From positions 11,056,075 to 11,120,074 of the forward strand of contig CM032811.1 in NCBI GenBank assembly GCA_019155185.1: a stretch of 64,000 nt of DNA. The letters run 5' to 3'. Positions 1-11,508 of this stretch are shown here, in pieces. How positions within the stretch are numbered: position 1 is the stretch's first letter; each line of letters starts with the position of its first letter. The position numbers were made by a program, and so were the translations under genes. Source of the DNA: Beaufortia kweichowensis (taxonomy: Eukaryota; Chordata; Actinopteri; Cypriniformes; Gastromyzontidae). Below the pieces are notes generated by a model that was given only the letters and a program-made list of their open reading frames with translations, searched no databases and had not been told where the DNA came from.

Positions 1-3000
1 AAAAGTAACACGAGACCAGAGGCAAGACTCAAACCGCAGCTCGACTCGTAAAAAGACAGAGATATCCACCAAGAGCCTGAAAGATTATCCAGCGGAACAC
101 TATAGGGTTAATACCAACCATGACCGGCATCGCCAACACAAAGGCGATATGGAAATGCAGCCCCACGTTCCCTACACTTTGTAGTACACTTAAGTCACTT
201 ATCTCTGTGCTACCGCTCATGTTTGGGCGGGAACGAGGAAGCGAGACGGAGAGTCGTAAAGCCGAGCGAGCGAATCATCCTCCGACGCCAACCGTGGAGG
301 TTTATGCCTTAAAACTCAATCAATCAGGAGAATAATTTGGTCTCTAGGCAGTAATGCTACAGACACGCCGGGCCCTGGGTGTTACACGACTGCCGTGATT
401 TGTGAGCAGGGTTAAATGAAAGGGTCTCCATCCTCTCCCTGGTTTAGTGGCTCTTTATGGCATTATTATGAGATTCGGCATCAGGGATTAATTGCTTGCT
501 TCCAAGTGGTCTTAAATTCATTTAAAGCATGTGTTACATAGGGGAAGGGAACAGGTACACTATGTTGTCGCATCAAGAAATGACTTAAATATGTGTGAAT
601 GAGTAAACGCATCCAGGTGACTACACAGACTGACTGCACCTAAGATTTGTGTTCACAAGAAATTAGTGTAATGACATCATGCATGGCTACCTTCAGCATA
701 TCTCTGTCATAGCACACGCAAAATGCATTAAACAATCAAATAAAACAAATAATTCCTAAATGCACTGAAGGTTTTATTGATAAAATATAATTAATTTAAA
801 TAAACATTTCTAAACCCAAAAATTTAGCAAACCAGCTGCCTTTGAAAAATTATGTAATTTGTATTGATGAACTTGTGAATTTAACTTCACATTCAAGTTC
901 AATGTACCAAATTCCAAGCTGATTTAACTTAAAATAATTGAACAGTGATTTCACATAAACCTATAATTTACAACATCAATAATTCGAAAATGAGCTAAAA
1001 CCTCTATAACCTTTTATTAAAAACTATTTCTAAAAATATTGCCTTCGTAGTTCACTAGAAATTAAAACAAATCAACTAAACTAGGGCCTACCTATTGTGC
1101 ACAGCTTAAAACCCGTGTCTTAGGTATTTGTGTGCGTTTGACAAAGACAGCAAGGATGTGAGCGCGTCCGTGCCGGCGTGCCCGCGTGTGCGTGTCAAAG
1201 AGTCAGAGAACCACTCGGCTTTCTCAAATCTGCAGTGTTCAAACATCATAATTAAATATTATCATTTTAGTGAACAATGAAGGACATCCACTCAAACGCT
1301 TCATCAAAGTCATTATTATAATATAAATATAATTATACAGCGGCTCTCTAATTAAAACACACATCTTTGGCTGCAGCGGTCCGTTCATGATTGAAAGCCA
1401 ATAGACAATAACTGGGTGATACTGGCAGATGGTTGGGTTCACGTAGAAGGATGGATGATAATTAGCCCTGTCTCTTACGGGTTCCCTTCTATTCTTTAGC
1501 ACAGACACCCTCCAAACCCTCGTATTAGTGGCCTTAATAACCTTTCATGTGCTGCTAATGCCTAATCAAAAAGGAGTCTTTAGGACAAGATTAGTAGTGG
1601 AATTAAACAATAGGACTGACTGCTTAACATCTAGATAAATGAAAGTACCGTTTATAGCAGCTAGTGTTGAATATTTCAGCAAAAACACTGCTGTACTGCA
1701 CATGTGTGAGATTTGTCACTAAAGTGACTTCCGTCGAATGATGATTCATATTTGAAACGAAACAGTCGCTGCATATATTTTGCATTTATAAGACAACCAA
1801 TAATCATTACAATTAATGCGTTGCTTAAAAAACTTTTCGAAAGTACTTGACTTTCTATTTTGAATAAGTGTGGCCCTGTTTGCAAAGTTGTCTACGCTGG
1901 GTACAGTTCTTGCATGCAAAGCACAAACAGTAAAAAAACAAAAACATTTGCAAACCAAGCATATTGATACCATTCAAGAATAGCCTCATCCAACTGACTG
2001 TTAGATAATTAGAAAAAAGATCATAAAACTAAAACATAACTAAGCAAATCATTCATGAATCTGTTCTGACATTGAACCCGAATGCAACAATTTCCATAAA
2101 AATGATTTCTCAAGTGATTACAAACACAGATATCAGTTCTGCTGGTATTTCATAAATAATGCCTATAAAACAAACAAACACCAAAAACAAACACCAAACT
2201 GACAGCAGTGACATGAACCACCTCCGCAACTGTTTTTCATTTTCCTGTGAGGCTGCATTTCACTCACGGTAAATATTAGTTTTAGTCTCACTTATCAGCC
2301 TCTTCTGAACAGGGCCTATTCTCCACACGAGTAAAACATCTCTCAGACAATGGTAAACACATAGCCTGCTGTGTCTTGTCGATACTGCCATTAATTGCAT
2401 TTAAAAGTTTTTGTTTTCCATTTCATTTTATTGTCCCTTGTTCTTTCCCATCAATATTATAGACATTGGTCTACTATATAATACTAATACAAAAAATCTA
2501 ACATTAATACTTAAACATAATTTAACCTAAATTAAACTATGTAAACATAAAAAATTCATTGTTGTATACAGTCAAGATGACATGCACTAAACAGATTTGT
2601 ATGCTTTTTATATAATACTATTGCAAATTATTTTAGCGCTTCATGTCTGATGGGTAAATGATTCTGCAAGGGATCGAATCTTATATGACACCGGCTCATT
2701 GTTTCGGAAGGGGAGGGGTGTGGAGGCTTCAGTGGGGCGAGAGGGGACGTAAGGTGGTGGGGTGAGGTTGGGGGAGCAGTGTTATCCCCCAGGAACAGCT
2801 TGGCAGAATCAAATCAATTTCATGGCCTCTCTATTACTGGGGACATAACGCCAATATTTAGCTTTCCACTTTTACCCATTTTTCCAGCCTGTTTGCTCTG
2901 TCAGTGGCTGTGCTCGGCTGGGTCGGCCTGGCCTGGAGGAGGGACAAGGACACATCTGTTCCACCCCGGAGCTCTGGAGAAGATGCAGTCCTCACTCGGC

Positions 3001-4819
3001 CTCTCTCTCCTGAGCTATTTCCTCCTGCTGTCTACTTCAACCCCACACTTTTTCTTTCTCACTGACTTCTGGGTCATTCTATAAAACAGGTGCCTTTTCC
3101 ATCTCAAAAGGTTGGGATATAATTATGCCTTCAGAAAGGTAACAGAGTTGATGCTAACAGGACTGACAGTTTTACAGTTTAATTTGCCAGTTTAGTCTGG
3201 TGCTCAAGGTCGTGAAGCTACAAGGTGCTTTTAGAATGAGAATTTAATGCTGATATTTTTACAAATACTTAGCTGTACAAAATAATGGCGACAGGATTAA
3301 TGTTTAAGGTCATTACAGAAACATAGGATTTAATGTTTAATAAATATCAAATATTAACTCGTCCTTGAAAAGTTGAATGCTTTCTTGATTATTCAAATGT
3401 TAATGTGTACAAAAAATGAGTAAATAAACAGAAAAAGTTGGCATTAGCTTGTTTAAGTTTTTATCACATGTAAATAAAGGATGCAAATGATACTCGTTTT
3501 ATAGAATGACCCTCTCAAATCATCATAGTATGTTGTGCGAATATGCAAATTCCATGAACGCCTATTTGTTCTTTTGCCAGCAATCCTCTGGAGAAACTCC
3601 AGTTTGGATTGCACACGGTTTGTTTTCTTGTGCTGAACCTGTGAGTCATAAAGACATTAAATAATTAGATACGGTCGATCATGATTTTAAGTCATAATAG
3701 CCAATAAATGAGATTAGTGAGGCTGCTAACATTAAACCAAAAATGGCAATACATCTGATGAATTTTATATTGAATGTATCAGAACATCATTTAAACCGCT
3801 GATGAAAATGGATCAAAGAGCAGGATTTGCGCCCCTGCTTTTCAACTACATTCAAAAAGCGCTATTAGTTGATGTAGCCATTAGAAAAAGACATTCAGAC
3901 AGAATGAATTAGAAATGCGAGTGCTAAAACGAGCATCATAGAAAAGAGGGTGGATGAAAGAAATGCGCGAGAACACAATCTCGCCGACCATCTTTTCATC
4001 TGGCAAACGAGAGGTGAGTCATGCTACTTTAGCAGAAGCCCTTGACTTGTATTACTTTCAAAAGGGCCTTTCTGCAGAGCTATCAAAGACTGCTGGAAGC
4101 CTGGCCAATGAGGCTTTCAAATGCACAAGCCGGAGTGGAGAACTCCTCCGTATTGCCGCCTCCAGCTCACATCCTCGGCTAATGAGGGTGATGATGGTGA
4201 AGGGAACACGGGACGTGTCACTGCTTTGCTCGTCACGGCTCTAGAGCTTCTGGTTTCGGGAATTATAGGTGTGAGAATTGCAGGTCAGTTCTGGCTGCAG
4301 GGTTCAACCGCTTGGGGGAGTGAGAATTCAGCTGTGATTATTTAGCTGCTAATATTTACCACATTAAATGATGACTAAAGAACAATTCCACTATTGTCAT
4401 TACAGAGCTCTTTAAAAAAATACTCAGAATACCTTTGTGCAACCATTCTAAAACCATCAAGCAACCTCAAAGCAATGTGCTGTGAACATCTTAACAACCA
4501 CATAGCAAATTCTTCTGATAATGTAAAAGCCTAATTATGTTACCACATAGTTAACTTTTTGAAAAATAAACCAACTACATTAAAGTAGTGTTTAAATAGT
4601 TTCCTTACCTTACCTTGATTCATAACAGTAAGCTTACAATAATGATTTATAAGTTAAGCTGTCAGGTAAGATTTGGCTGGGAATGTCAGTTTAACATCAT
4701 TTGACTTCAACCCACTACGCATGATAAGTACGCATGATAACATGCAATACATTTTAAAAATATAGATATAGAAAAAACAGAGGCAAAAGTTTCAGACTGC
4801 AGCTTTCACCTATTATAGG

Positions 4820-5027
4820 TTCATAGCTGAATTTTAATCTAATCATGACAAACTATATATTGAGGAAAAGGTCTAAGAGTAAAAAAAATGTTTTTATAAC
4901 AATAAATTTTCATAACAATAAACATAAACAACATTTTTTTAATGTTATTTATAAAAATACGTTTTTTATACAAATACCTTTTTATATCTGAGAAATATGA
5001 GGAAAAAAAGTTTTGACAGTTTTTAGG
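4820..5027. mobile_element. piggyBac-like MITE copy C, decayed
   Basis: It shares GTTCATAGCTGAATTTTAAT, CTAATCATGACAAACTATAT, the ATTGAGGAAAAGGTCTAAGA region and the ACAATAAACATAA word with copies A and B. The right end is GACAGTTTTTAGG followed by TTAA. The left terminus is not clear; the element may extend upstream of 4820. Confidence 0.7.
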
Positions 5028-6554
5028 TTAAAGACACGTTTCTCGTGTTTACGTGGTAGCAAATCTTTGGCCATGTGAATCAAACAGCACTCAAAACAAA
5101 CAATTGCCTTAAAAAATCCATATAATGTCACCTATGCCTTCAGACATAAAAGCTTTAAATTAAAGCTTGCCAAACAAGGCATACTACTGATTACCTTTGT
5201 GTCCATATTTAAAATGGTAAAAATCTATGCTGGTCCATTTATGATCAAAGGTTAACTACCTAAGCAATGTTTTTATCGACCTCAAAAGCACATTAAGGGG
5301 AAAAGACTAGAATGAACGGCCACAGGGAGCATCACACACAAGGTGTGAAGCTGTGTCTGACTAATAGTGCATCTTATAGAGCAATTTCTGAAGGCAGAAG
5401 GCATGACCAGATTTCTCTAGTGCATCCATCATCTCAGGCTTGCATAAAACGGGCCAAGAGGGCTTTCTGTGTAGCATCACAAAACAGTACTACACATAAC
5501 AAACCATGTAAAATCATATTAAATTAGCAAAGGATACATAACAAAAGCTAAGCTTACATCAACCGTACGCAAGTCATGTCAAATCCAGTCCTGAGCTAGT
5601 TATCTAAACTGTGCATTCGTACAATATCACCTGGTTTACATATTTGGGATTATTTGCATATGCTTAATCCACATAAAACATGCTGCTTCAAGACATTAGG
5701 GAGGACCAAACATCTTATAAAATATGAATATATAAAAAAAGGAAATATAAGTTACAGATTAATAAACAATAGGATAGGCAAAGCTTATGATCGTCACCCT
5801 TACAAATGTCCATCAGTTTAATATGCCATGCCCTGTTCTAAGCAAATAGGATCTTAATTCAGAACCAAAGTTCAACTCCAGACAGCGAGAAAGATCAAGA
5901 GGTTTTATAGGGAACAGCACACGGGGTCATCAGCTTGCAAAAGGTGAACGTTGTCATGCCGCTGAAGATCAGGCCATCAGGGAGCCGAAAGATCTGGGTC
6001 TAGACAGTCTGCTAATGTCAGAACCCGCCCAGACATCAGCGAGACCTCGTACGGCTCGAGCAAACTGACCTGTCTCCCCCGCGGCTTCCCGGCCCCCTGG
6101 ATTCAGGTCCAATCACTGCCATCAGCAGGGGCACATATAATGAGACCACGGCCCAGGGACAGATCTCTGTCGCACTATTCTGCAGTCATTCACCTTCTTG
6201 ATGAAGGCAATTACCAGGCAGACAAATACTGTGTCCCTGTTGGAGAAGGGGGCAAAGACTAACCCATGAGCAGACAAAGTTAACGTCTCATCAGGACATG
6301 TTTTTTGAGAATTATGTCTGAAGGCATTGGGTTTCTCTGATGAAGGAGTAGTTAACACAACAGGCAGACATGGCTGCTAATCTGATTATTGTGAATCTAA
6401 GTACATCTATGGTATATGTTTTAGAGGCCATGACACCCAGACAGTTTGATATCCTATAAAAGTCTAATATTAGTTTTGCCTTTTTCAATGATAAATGCAT
6501 ACAGTACATACATTATTATAATGTTAATCAATAATGTAAAATGCCCACTCATAT

Positions 6555-6590
6555 GTAAGGTGCAGTGGATAAAAGTGTCTGCTAAATTAA
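6555..6590 (+). mobile_element. SINE tail fragment
   Basis: AGTGGATAAAAGTGTCTGCT then AAATTAA matches the typical conserved tail of tRNA-derived fish SINEs. No promoter boxes remain. Confidence 0.45.
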
Positions 6591-6810
6591 TTAATAGAAA
6601 TATTATCGTATCGACAATGAATGGTAGGCACGGTAAGTGAATAAAATATTGAAAGATTTTAAAACTGTAATCGTAAATTTCTAGGAAATCATAAGATTTA
6701 AAAAATAACAAAGATAGCAAATCTAATGAATATTGAAATATTATATGTATCTGTAATCTCAGGTTGATATGTGAAATATATAATATTATATTTTACATGT
6801 TTTACAATAA

Positions 6811-6985
6811 CAATATATAAAATAAAATAAAATAATAAATATAATATAATATAATATAATATAATATAATATAATATAATATAATATAATATAATATAAT
6901 ATAATATAATAAATATAATATAATAAATATAATATAATAAATATAATATAATAAATATAATATAATATAATATAATATAATATAT
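6811..6985. repeat. (ATAAT)n / (ATATA) microsatellite
   Basis: About 175 bp of nearly uninterrupted ATAAT pentamers with AAATA variants. It reads as YYIILYYI on the minus strand, which is low-complexity translation and not a protein. Confidence 0.97.
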
Positions 6986-7680
6986 GGTTTCTATTTTTTG
7001 ATACTGTTACAATGCTACAACATTTCCACGTTCCAACTTTACAAGCCAAACTTTTAAAACTGACACAAAAAACAAGCAATACATCTAAGGCCTAAACTAT
7101 CTACTTTACAAAACAGTTTGAATAAATTTTGCAATCGGTTGGAGCAGAATTAATTGCAAGGAAACTGTAGGGAATAATAACATAAAGCCAGCACTAGACA
7201 TTTTGCTACACTGCTCCCCGTTCAACAACTGCAAATAAAAAAAGTGAAAAACTGTGTGAAAAAGCAGCACACGTTAAAAAGAAGGTGCTCCATTCACAGC
7301 TGTGTCTGAATTGTGGACGTGATACAAGCTGATAATTAAACCCGTACTGGTTAAAACGCCTCTGCAGTGCACACTGGGATATATGACAGCGATTCAGCCT
7401 GACTGTGGGAAACTGTAGATGAGTCATCAGTGAGATTACACCAGGCAAGGGCGCATAAGACAGCCTGTCTAATCTATCGCTATGATACGACCTCCAAACT
7501 GACCTCCGCCACCTTTGTGCGGTCTGTTCCGTATACACGCAAGCCACGTCAGTCAGGAATTACCCTGAAATGAAACTACTTATCTTTTTAACAGGCATTG
7601 AGTGTGTCGGTGAGTGTGTGTCCGGCTCAGCGGTGCCCGTTTTGAGCGTGGAAAGTGGTGAATGTGTTTGCCTCACGCCT

Positions 7681-7960
7681 ACCGAGTTAATAAGCAGCCT
7701 TTTCAATTAGAGCTAATTTGGTTGAAGAGCCGATCGAGGTAGCACAGCTGCAGGAGACCGCACTGTTGCCTATTAATCTGATTGCTCACTTTTTCTTTTA
7801 TTCACAATGGGTCAAAAAGAAATAGTGCTGTTCTTCTAAAGGACGGCATTGATATCTCCCAATTTCCTCCCTCCACGCTGAGCATCTCAGGTCAGCCAGA
7901 GCAGCATCTTTATTTGTTTGTTTGCGCTCCAATATCCTGCAAAGCCAGTCGTGTTATCTG
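7681..7960. promoter_or_regulatory. Candidate conserved non-coding element with an AATTAG inverted pair
   Basis: AATTAG-AG-CTAATT at 7705-7718 is a perfect inverted pair, followed by CAGCTG E-box (7747-7752), ATTAATCTGATT and TTATTTG words. It is free of recognisable repeats and lies between AT-rich neutral-looking stretches. Function is inference. Confidence 0.28.
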
Positions 7961-8506
7961 TACGACCGGGCTGGCGGAGGGCCGCGTGTTGCCGAACGGA
8001 GAGGGGACTCGTCTCCGGCAGCCTGTGTGTTTGCATAACTGATTGGGCCCTAATCAAAAGTGAAGCATCAATTCCAGTCCTCCTTGTTCTTCATCGTGTG
8101 AAGAAGAGAGGGATAAACGAAAGAGTGAGAGTTAAAGGATGGTGTTCCAACATATCGTTCGTTCCGAATGGGCCGAGAGGGGCGGTGACCTTGAAGGCAG
8201 TACATCCTTCAGCTCTCATCAGCACCAGCCGCATCAAATGCCAGAAATCACGGCGGAACAAAGATGAGAAGAGATGATTCGCTGCTCGGGAAAACAGAGA
8301 GCGGTAACTGCTTAATGTGGGACGAGATCAAACAGAGGATTGTGGGAAATAACAGCACACATTTTCTCTAAACAAAACACGAAATGACAACAAAGAAACA
8401 CGGCTGAAGATGTTCACAACAAAATGATTTTTGATAAGAGCGTTTTGTCACGTTTTCTTTGCTACAAGACCTGGGCTTACATAGCATTGTACTTTATCAA
8501 TGCTTA

Positions 8507-8767
8507 TTTAAAGGGATAGTTCACCCACAAATAAAAATTCTGTCATCATCTACATCATTTATTTACAGGATTTTCTTTCTTTCATTGACAACAAAAGAAA
8601 ATGTTACAAAGGATGTTAATTATCCAAAGTGACTTTGAGCTATTAATTTTTACTTTATATGTGTTCACTGGGATTCGTACCCATGGTGACCTTTGTTAAG
8701 CTAACGCAATGTTCATACAGGACATAAAAGTAAGAAATTTCATTTTAAGGGTGACCTGTTCCTTTAA
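8507..8767. mobile_element. AGTTCACCC-type cyprinid MITE
   Basis: It starts TTTAAAGGGATAGTTCACCC and ends with CATTTTAAGGGTGACCTGTT then CCTTTAA. The ends are imperfect inverted repeats. The body has the family's TTCTGTCATCATC word and, further on, AACAAAAGAAAATGTTACAA. It is non-coding and abundant in carps and relatives. Confidence 0.8.
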
Positions 8768-10409
8768 TCTAAAGACTTACACCAAAATGAGAAAATCTTC
8801 TCTCACAGCTTAGGGAAAGCCTGCTGGATCCACAGGCTTGCTGGAGAGACACTAAACTTGCCTATAGGTCTTTGGATATGCTTCTTGTGGATTTACTGTT
8901 TCTGAAACAGCCTTCTCTGTCTCATAAAAATGAGAGAAGAACAATGTGTGTGTGCGTGTGTGTCCTGGCAAACGGAGAGATAACGGAGAAGGTGGCCTGA
9001 TCCTGTCAGCTCTTTCTTATCTTATCTACCAGAGGACATGTTAGTATGAAAATGACAATAGCAGCAACACTCGCTTCTACAACATCATTGGTTGTTTATA
9101 TCTATAAGTCTTTGAGGCAAAGAAAACCAAATCCATCAACGATCAAAGTCATTCCCGGAGGGGGGACTATAGAGCTCCATGTATACAATGTATATTGATC
9201 ATAAGTGCATTTACATCACCATGTACCCGAGCGCCATTGATATGCAATTAATCATTCTTGTCCTCATTAAAAAAAATGTGAACAAAAACAAAATAACCTG
9301 CACACATGCACAAACTCGCATCGGAAAAACCATCCCCCGCGACCTGTCACAAATCCAGTCACCTGTGCGGATTACGGGAAGTGGCTTGAAAAAAATGACT
9401 TTCTCTCTTTTCAACAGTCAATTTTTAACCTTCGCTGCAGCTGAGCTTAAAGTAAATCCCATGTGCTACAAGTAGTCTGGAAAAAAGCTTTTTTACCTTA
9501 TATGTTCAACACCAAGGTCATTGACAACATCAGAAATGAAAGAGAGAGGGACCCTTTCTGAGTGGCACAAGGCAGATCATTTTACAAGAAAAGCCAGGGG
9601 ATTATATGAAAAGAAAAAAGTCTCCTTTCTGCGCTAGAACTGCAGTTTAACTCGAGCCTATTCTGCTGTGAGTCATATGCCAGCGAGACCTTCAGCTCTG
9701 TGTCCAGGGTCAATATCGCTAAAAATACGCATTCGATACACTCGATTGCTTTTCAGCCGCCGTTATGAGACTTTTGGCATGGGTGGACCTGTATGTGTTT
9801 ATTCATTTGCTTATTTTTAGCGTCAGGTAGGAGTTAGCGTTTTGCCATCGCACATACTTCTGAGGTAACTGCTATGTTGCTAGGCTCAGTACATATACAT
9901 AGCGCTAAGACAACTCACAATGTTTTAATCCTCCTATTTGGGTTTAGTCACAGCAGCTATTCCTCAAGCAGCTGCCAATTTCTTCATTATCCATCAGCCC
10001 TCCTTCATTTTTTTTATCAACACGGAATACTCTGCCTGCACTTAACGGTTACTTCGGATTGTTTGAGGCTTATTTGTGAGTTGCCATCAAAGGAAAAACA
10101 AGTAAGACTTCTCGATGCTACAAACAACCACCTTCATGCCTAAAAACCACGTCAACGTAAGAATTTCATCTTTTAAAGACGCTAATGAGGCCCTCTAAAA
10201 TGTATGCACAAAAAATATATGCTTTTACTCTGATTGGATAAAAATAAAGGAAGTAAAATACAACTACATACATGTACAGCGGAAGATCAATATGAACATA
10301 ATAGCGCTTTGAAAATCACAAACAGCTGTTGTGTCTAGCACTTATAAAGTATGTCTACAGAACATCTACATGTACTTTATCTATTAATAAAAACCTTTTA
10401 AAACAGCCT

Positions 10410-10692
10410 ATGATAGTTTGCTGGTCTTAGCTGGTCTTTTAGTCTGAGCAGGGCAGTCTATTAGCTGGTTTTAGATGGATTTTGGACAGACAGACCCGGA
10501 TACAAACCAACTAAACCATCGGAAAACCTGCTTGCTCAGGCTAGGAGACCTGGTAGACCAGTCTAGGCTGATTAACAAGGTGTTCAGACCAGGTAATAAA
10601 TGAACTAAATTATCTGAAACGTGGTGACAAACCAATTAAACCAGCTAAAAACCAGCTATGCTGGGCTAGGAGACCAGCTAGACCAGTTTGTT
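10410..10692. repeat. GCTGGT / ACCAGC interspersed repeat
   Basis: The left part is built of TTTGCTGGTCTTAGCTGGTC-type words and the right part of AAACCAGCTAAAAACCAGCT and GGAGACCAGCTAGACCAG. The halves are therefore roughly inverted, with internal short tandem units such as CTAGGAGACC(A/T)G. The pattern is a common fish interspersed repeat; its superfamily is not clear from this copy. Confidence 0.75.
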
Positions 10693-11433
10693 TAAACAGG
10701 TTTCCTAAAACTGGCAGGGCTGCAAAAAACAAAAGTATCAGAAATACATGTCGTGTGATTAAAGCAGATTTCATTTGCATTTGCAAGCAGTGCCAGCCAC
10801 AAAGTGTTGAATTAAATACACCCAGTAGTGCTAGATAAATCAGTGACCAGTGCATTATAATAAGATATACTTGGCACGTTCTGATTCCGGTCTGGGCCAA
10901 TCGGTTATCAAAGGCTAGTTCTGAGAACTGAGCCATGAAATAAAAGAACGGCTTTGTTGCATCACATTTTTCAGAAAAGAAAAACTTGTCTCTGTCAGAA
11001 TGCCCTAAAGCCCTGCTGAGTCAAGATTTTCATGTGATTCGCTCAATTCTATTGTATAGTCCAACGTATGAATTATATCTGTGAAAGAAGAGAAAATTAG
11101 ATGCCTATGGGCTCTTTTGTAGCTCACATGCTTTTTAAGAGCATCTAATATGACTGTGTTATCTGCAAAGCTACAATGATATGGATGTGGGGATACAGCA
11201 GGGAGCCAAACCAGAGAGAAAGTGTGTTTGTACTTTAAGAAGTATACTGTTTGAGTAAGCGAGTGTGTGTTTAAGCATAAAGCACCACACCAAAGTTTCC
11301 AGCAAGGGGTGTACGTCAGGCAGAAAAGGGGTGTGTGTTGGTGTTTGTGAGTTTGCCGGCCAGCAGGGAGGCCATTACCAAACAGCAGCGGGAGACAAGA
11401 GCACCACACAGAGCTTAACAAGATGGAACTTAC

Positions 11434-11508
11434 CAGGGAATTGGTAGCTATAGCTGGGAGCGAAACCAGTGTATCCACGGCCATACGTTGCTACAATGTT
11501 TGGATAAC
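11434..11508 (-). CDS. msi2: msi2 internal exon: Tyr/Gly-rich linker segment, paralogue-diagnostic
   Basis: This 75-nt minus-strand exon follows a strong pyrimidine-rich acceptor (TTTGCTCTCCCCTCAG, AG at 11510-11509) and ends at a GTAAGT donor starting at 11433. It starts with two bases of a split codon, encodes 24 residues (YPNIVATYGRGY then TGFAPSYSYQFP), and ends with one base of the next codon. It is therefore phase 1 on both sides. The YPNxVATYGRGYxGFAPSYxYQFP pattern fits MSI2; MSI1 has a YPGFQATTYASRSY-type sequence here, so this exon assigns the gene to Musashi-2. Differences from the mammalian form as I recall it are Ile for Phe after YPN, Thr for Pro after GRGY, and Ser for Gly in APSYxY. 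Teleosts may carry msi2a and msi2b, and I cannot tell which this is. Reading through the donor meets an in-frame stop at about 11377-11375, so retention of this intron would truncate the protein. Confidence 0.96.

Larger units (their letters stand above)
1..11433 (-). other. msi2: msi2 intron, 5' portion (next exon lies outside the window)
   Basis: This is intron downstream of the 11434-11508 exon. I searched the minus strand for the expected next Musashi-2 segment (Gly-Phe-Pro followed by an Ala-rich AAYGPV stretch) and did not find it, so the intron is at least 11.4 kb. It contains an ATAAT microsatellite (6811-6985), a degenerate piggyBac-like MITE (4820-5027), an AGTTCACCC-type MITE (8507-8767) and a CTGGT/ACCAGC repeat (10410-10692). 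The stretches 1-330 and 7560-8280 have balanced composition with homeodomain-like TAAT words and look less neutral than their surroundings. The remainder (about 400-4800, 5030-6500, 8800-10400, 10700-11400) is unremarkable AT-rich intron in which I see no gene. Confidence 0.85.

Noticed and set aside
1..330. Possible downstream msi2 exon or hydrophobic minus-strand peptide (29-220)
   Set aside because: It does not match the expected Gly-Phe-Pro-Ala-rich Musashi-2 segment, and no acceptor in phase 1 was found.
6786..7079. 97-codon Tyr/Ile-rich minus-strand frame
   Set aside because: Made of the ATAAT microsatellite.
11005..11484. 159-codon minus-strand frame, one of the longest in the window
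   Set aside because: It overlaps the true msi2 exon in a different frame and runs through its splice donor; the real frame is YPNIVATYGRGY.
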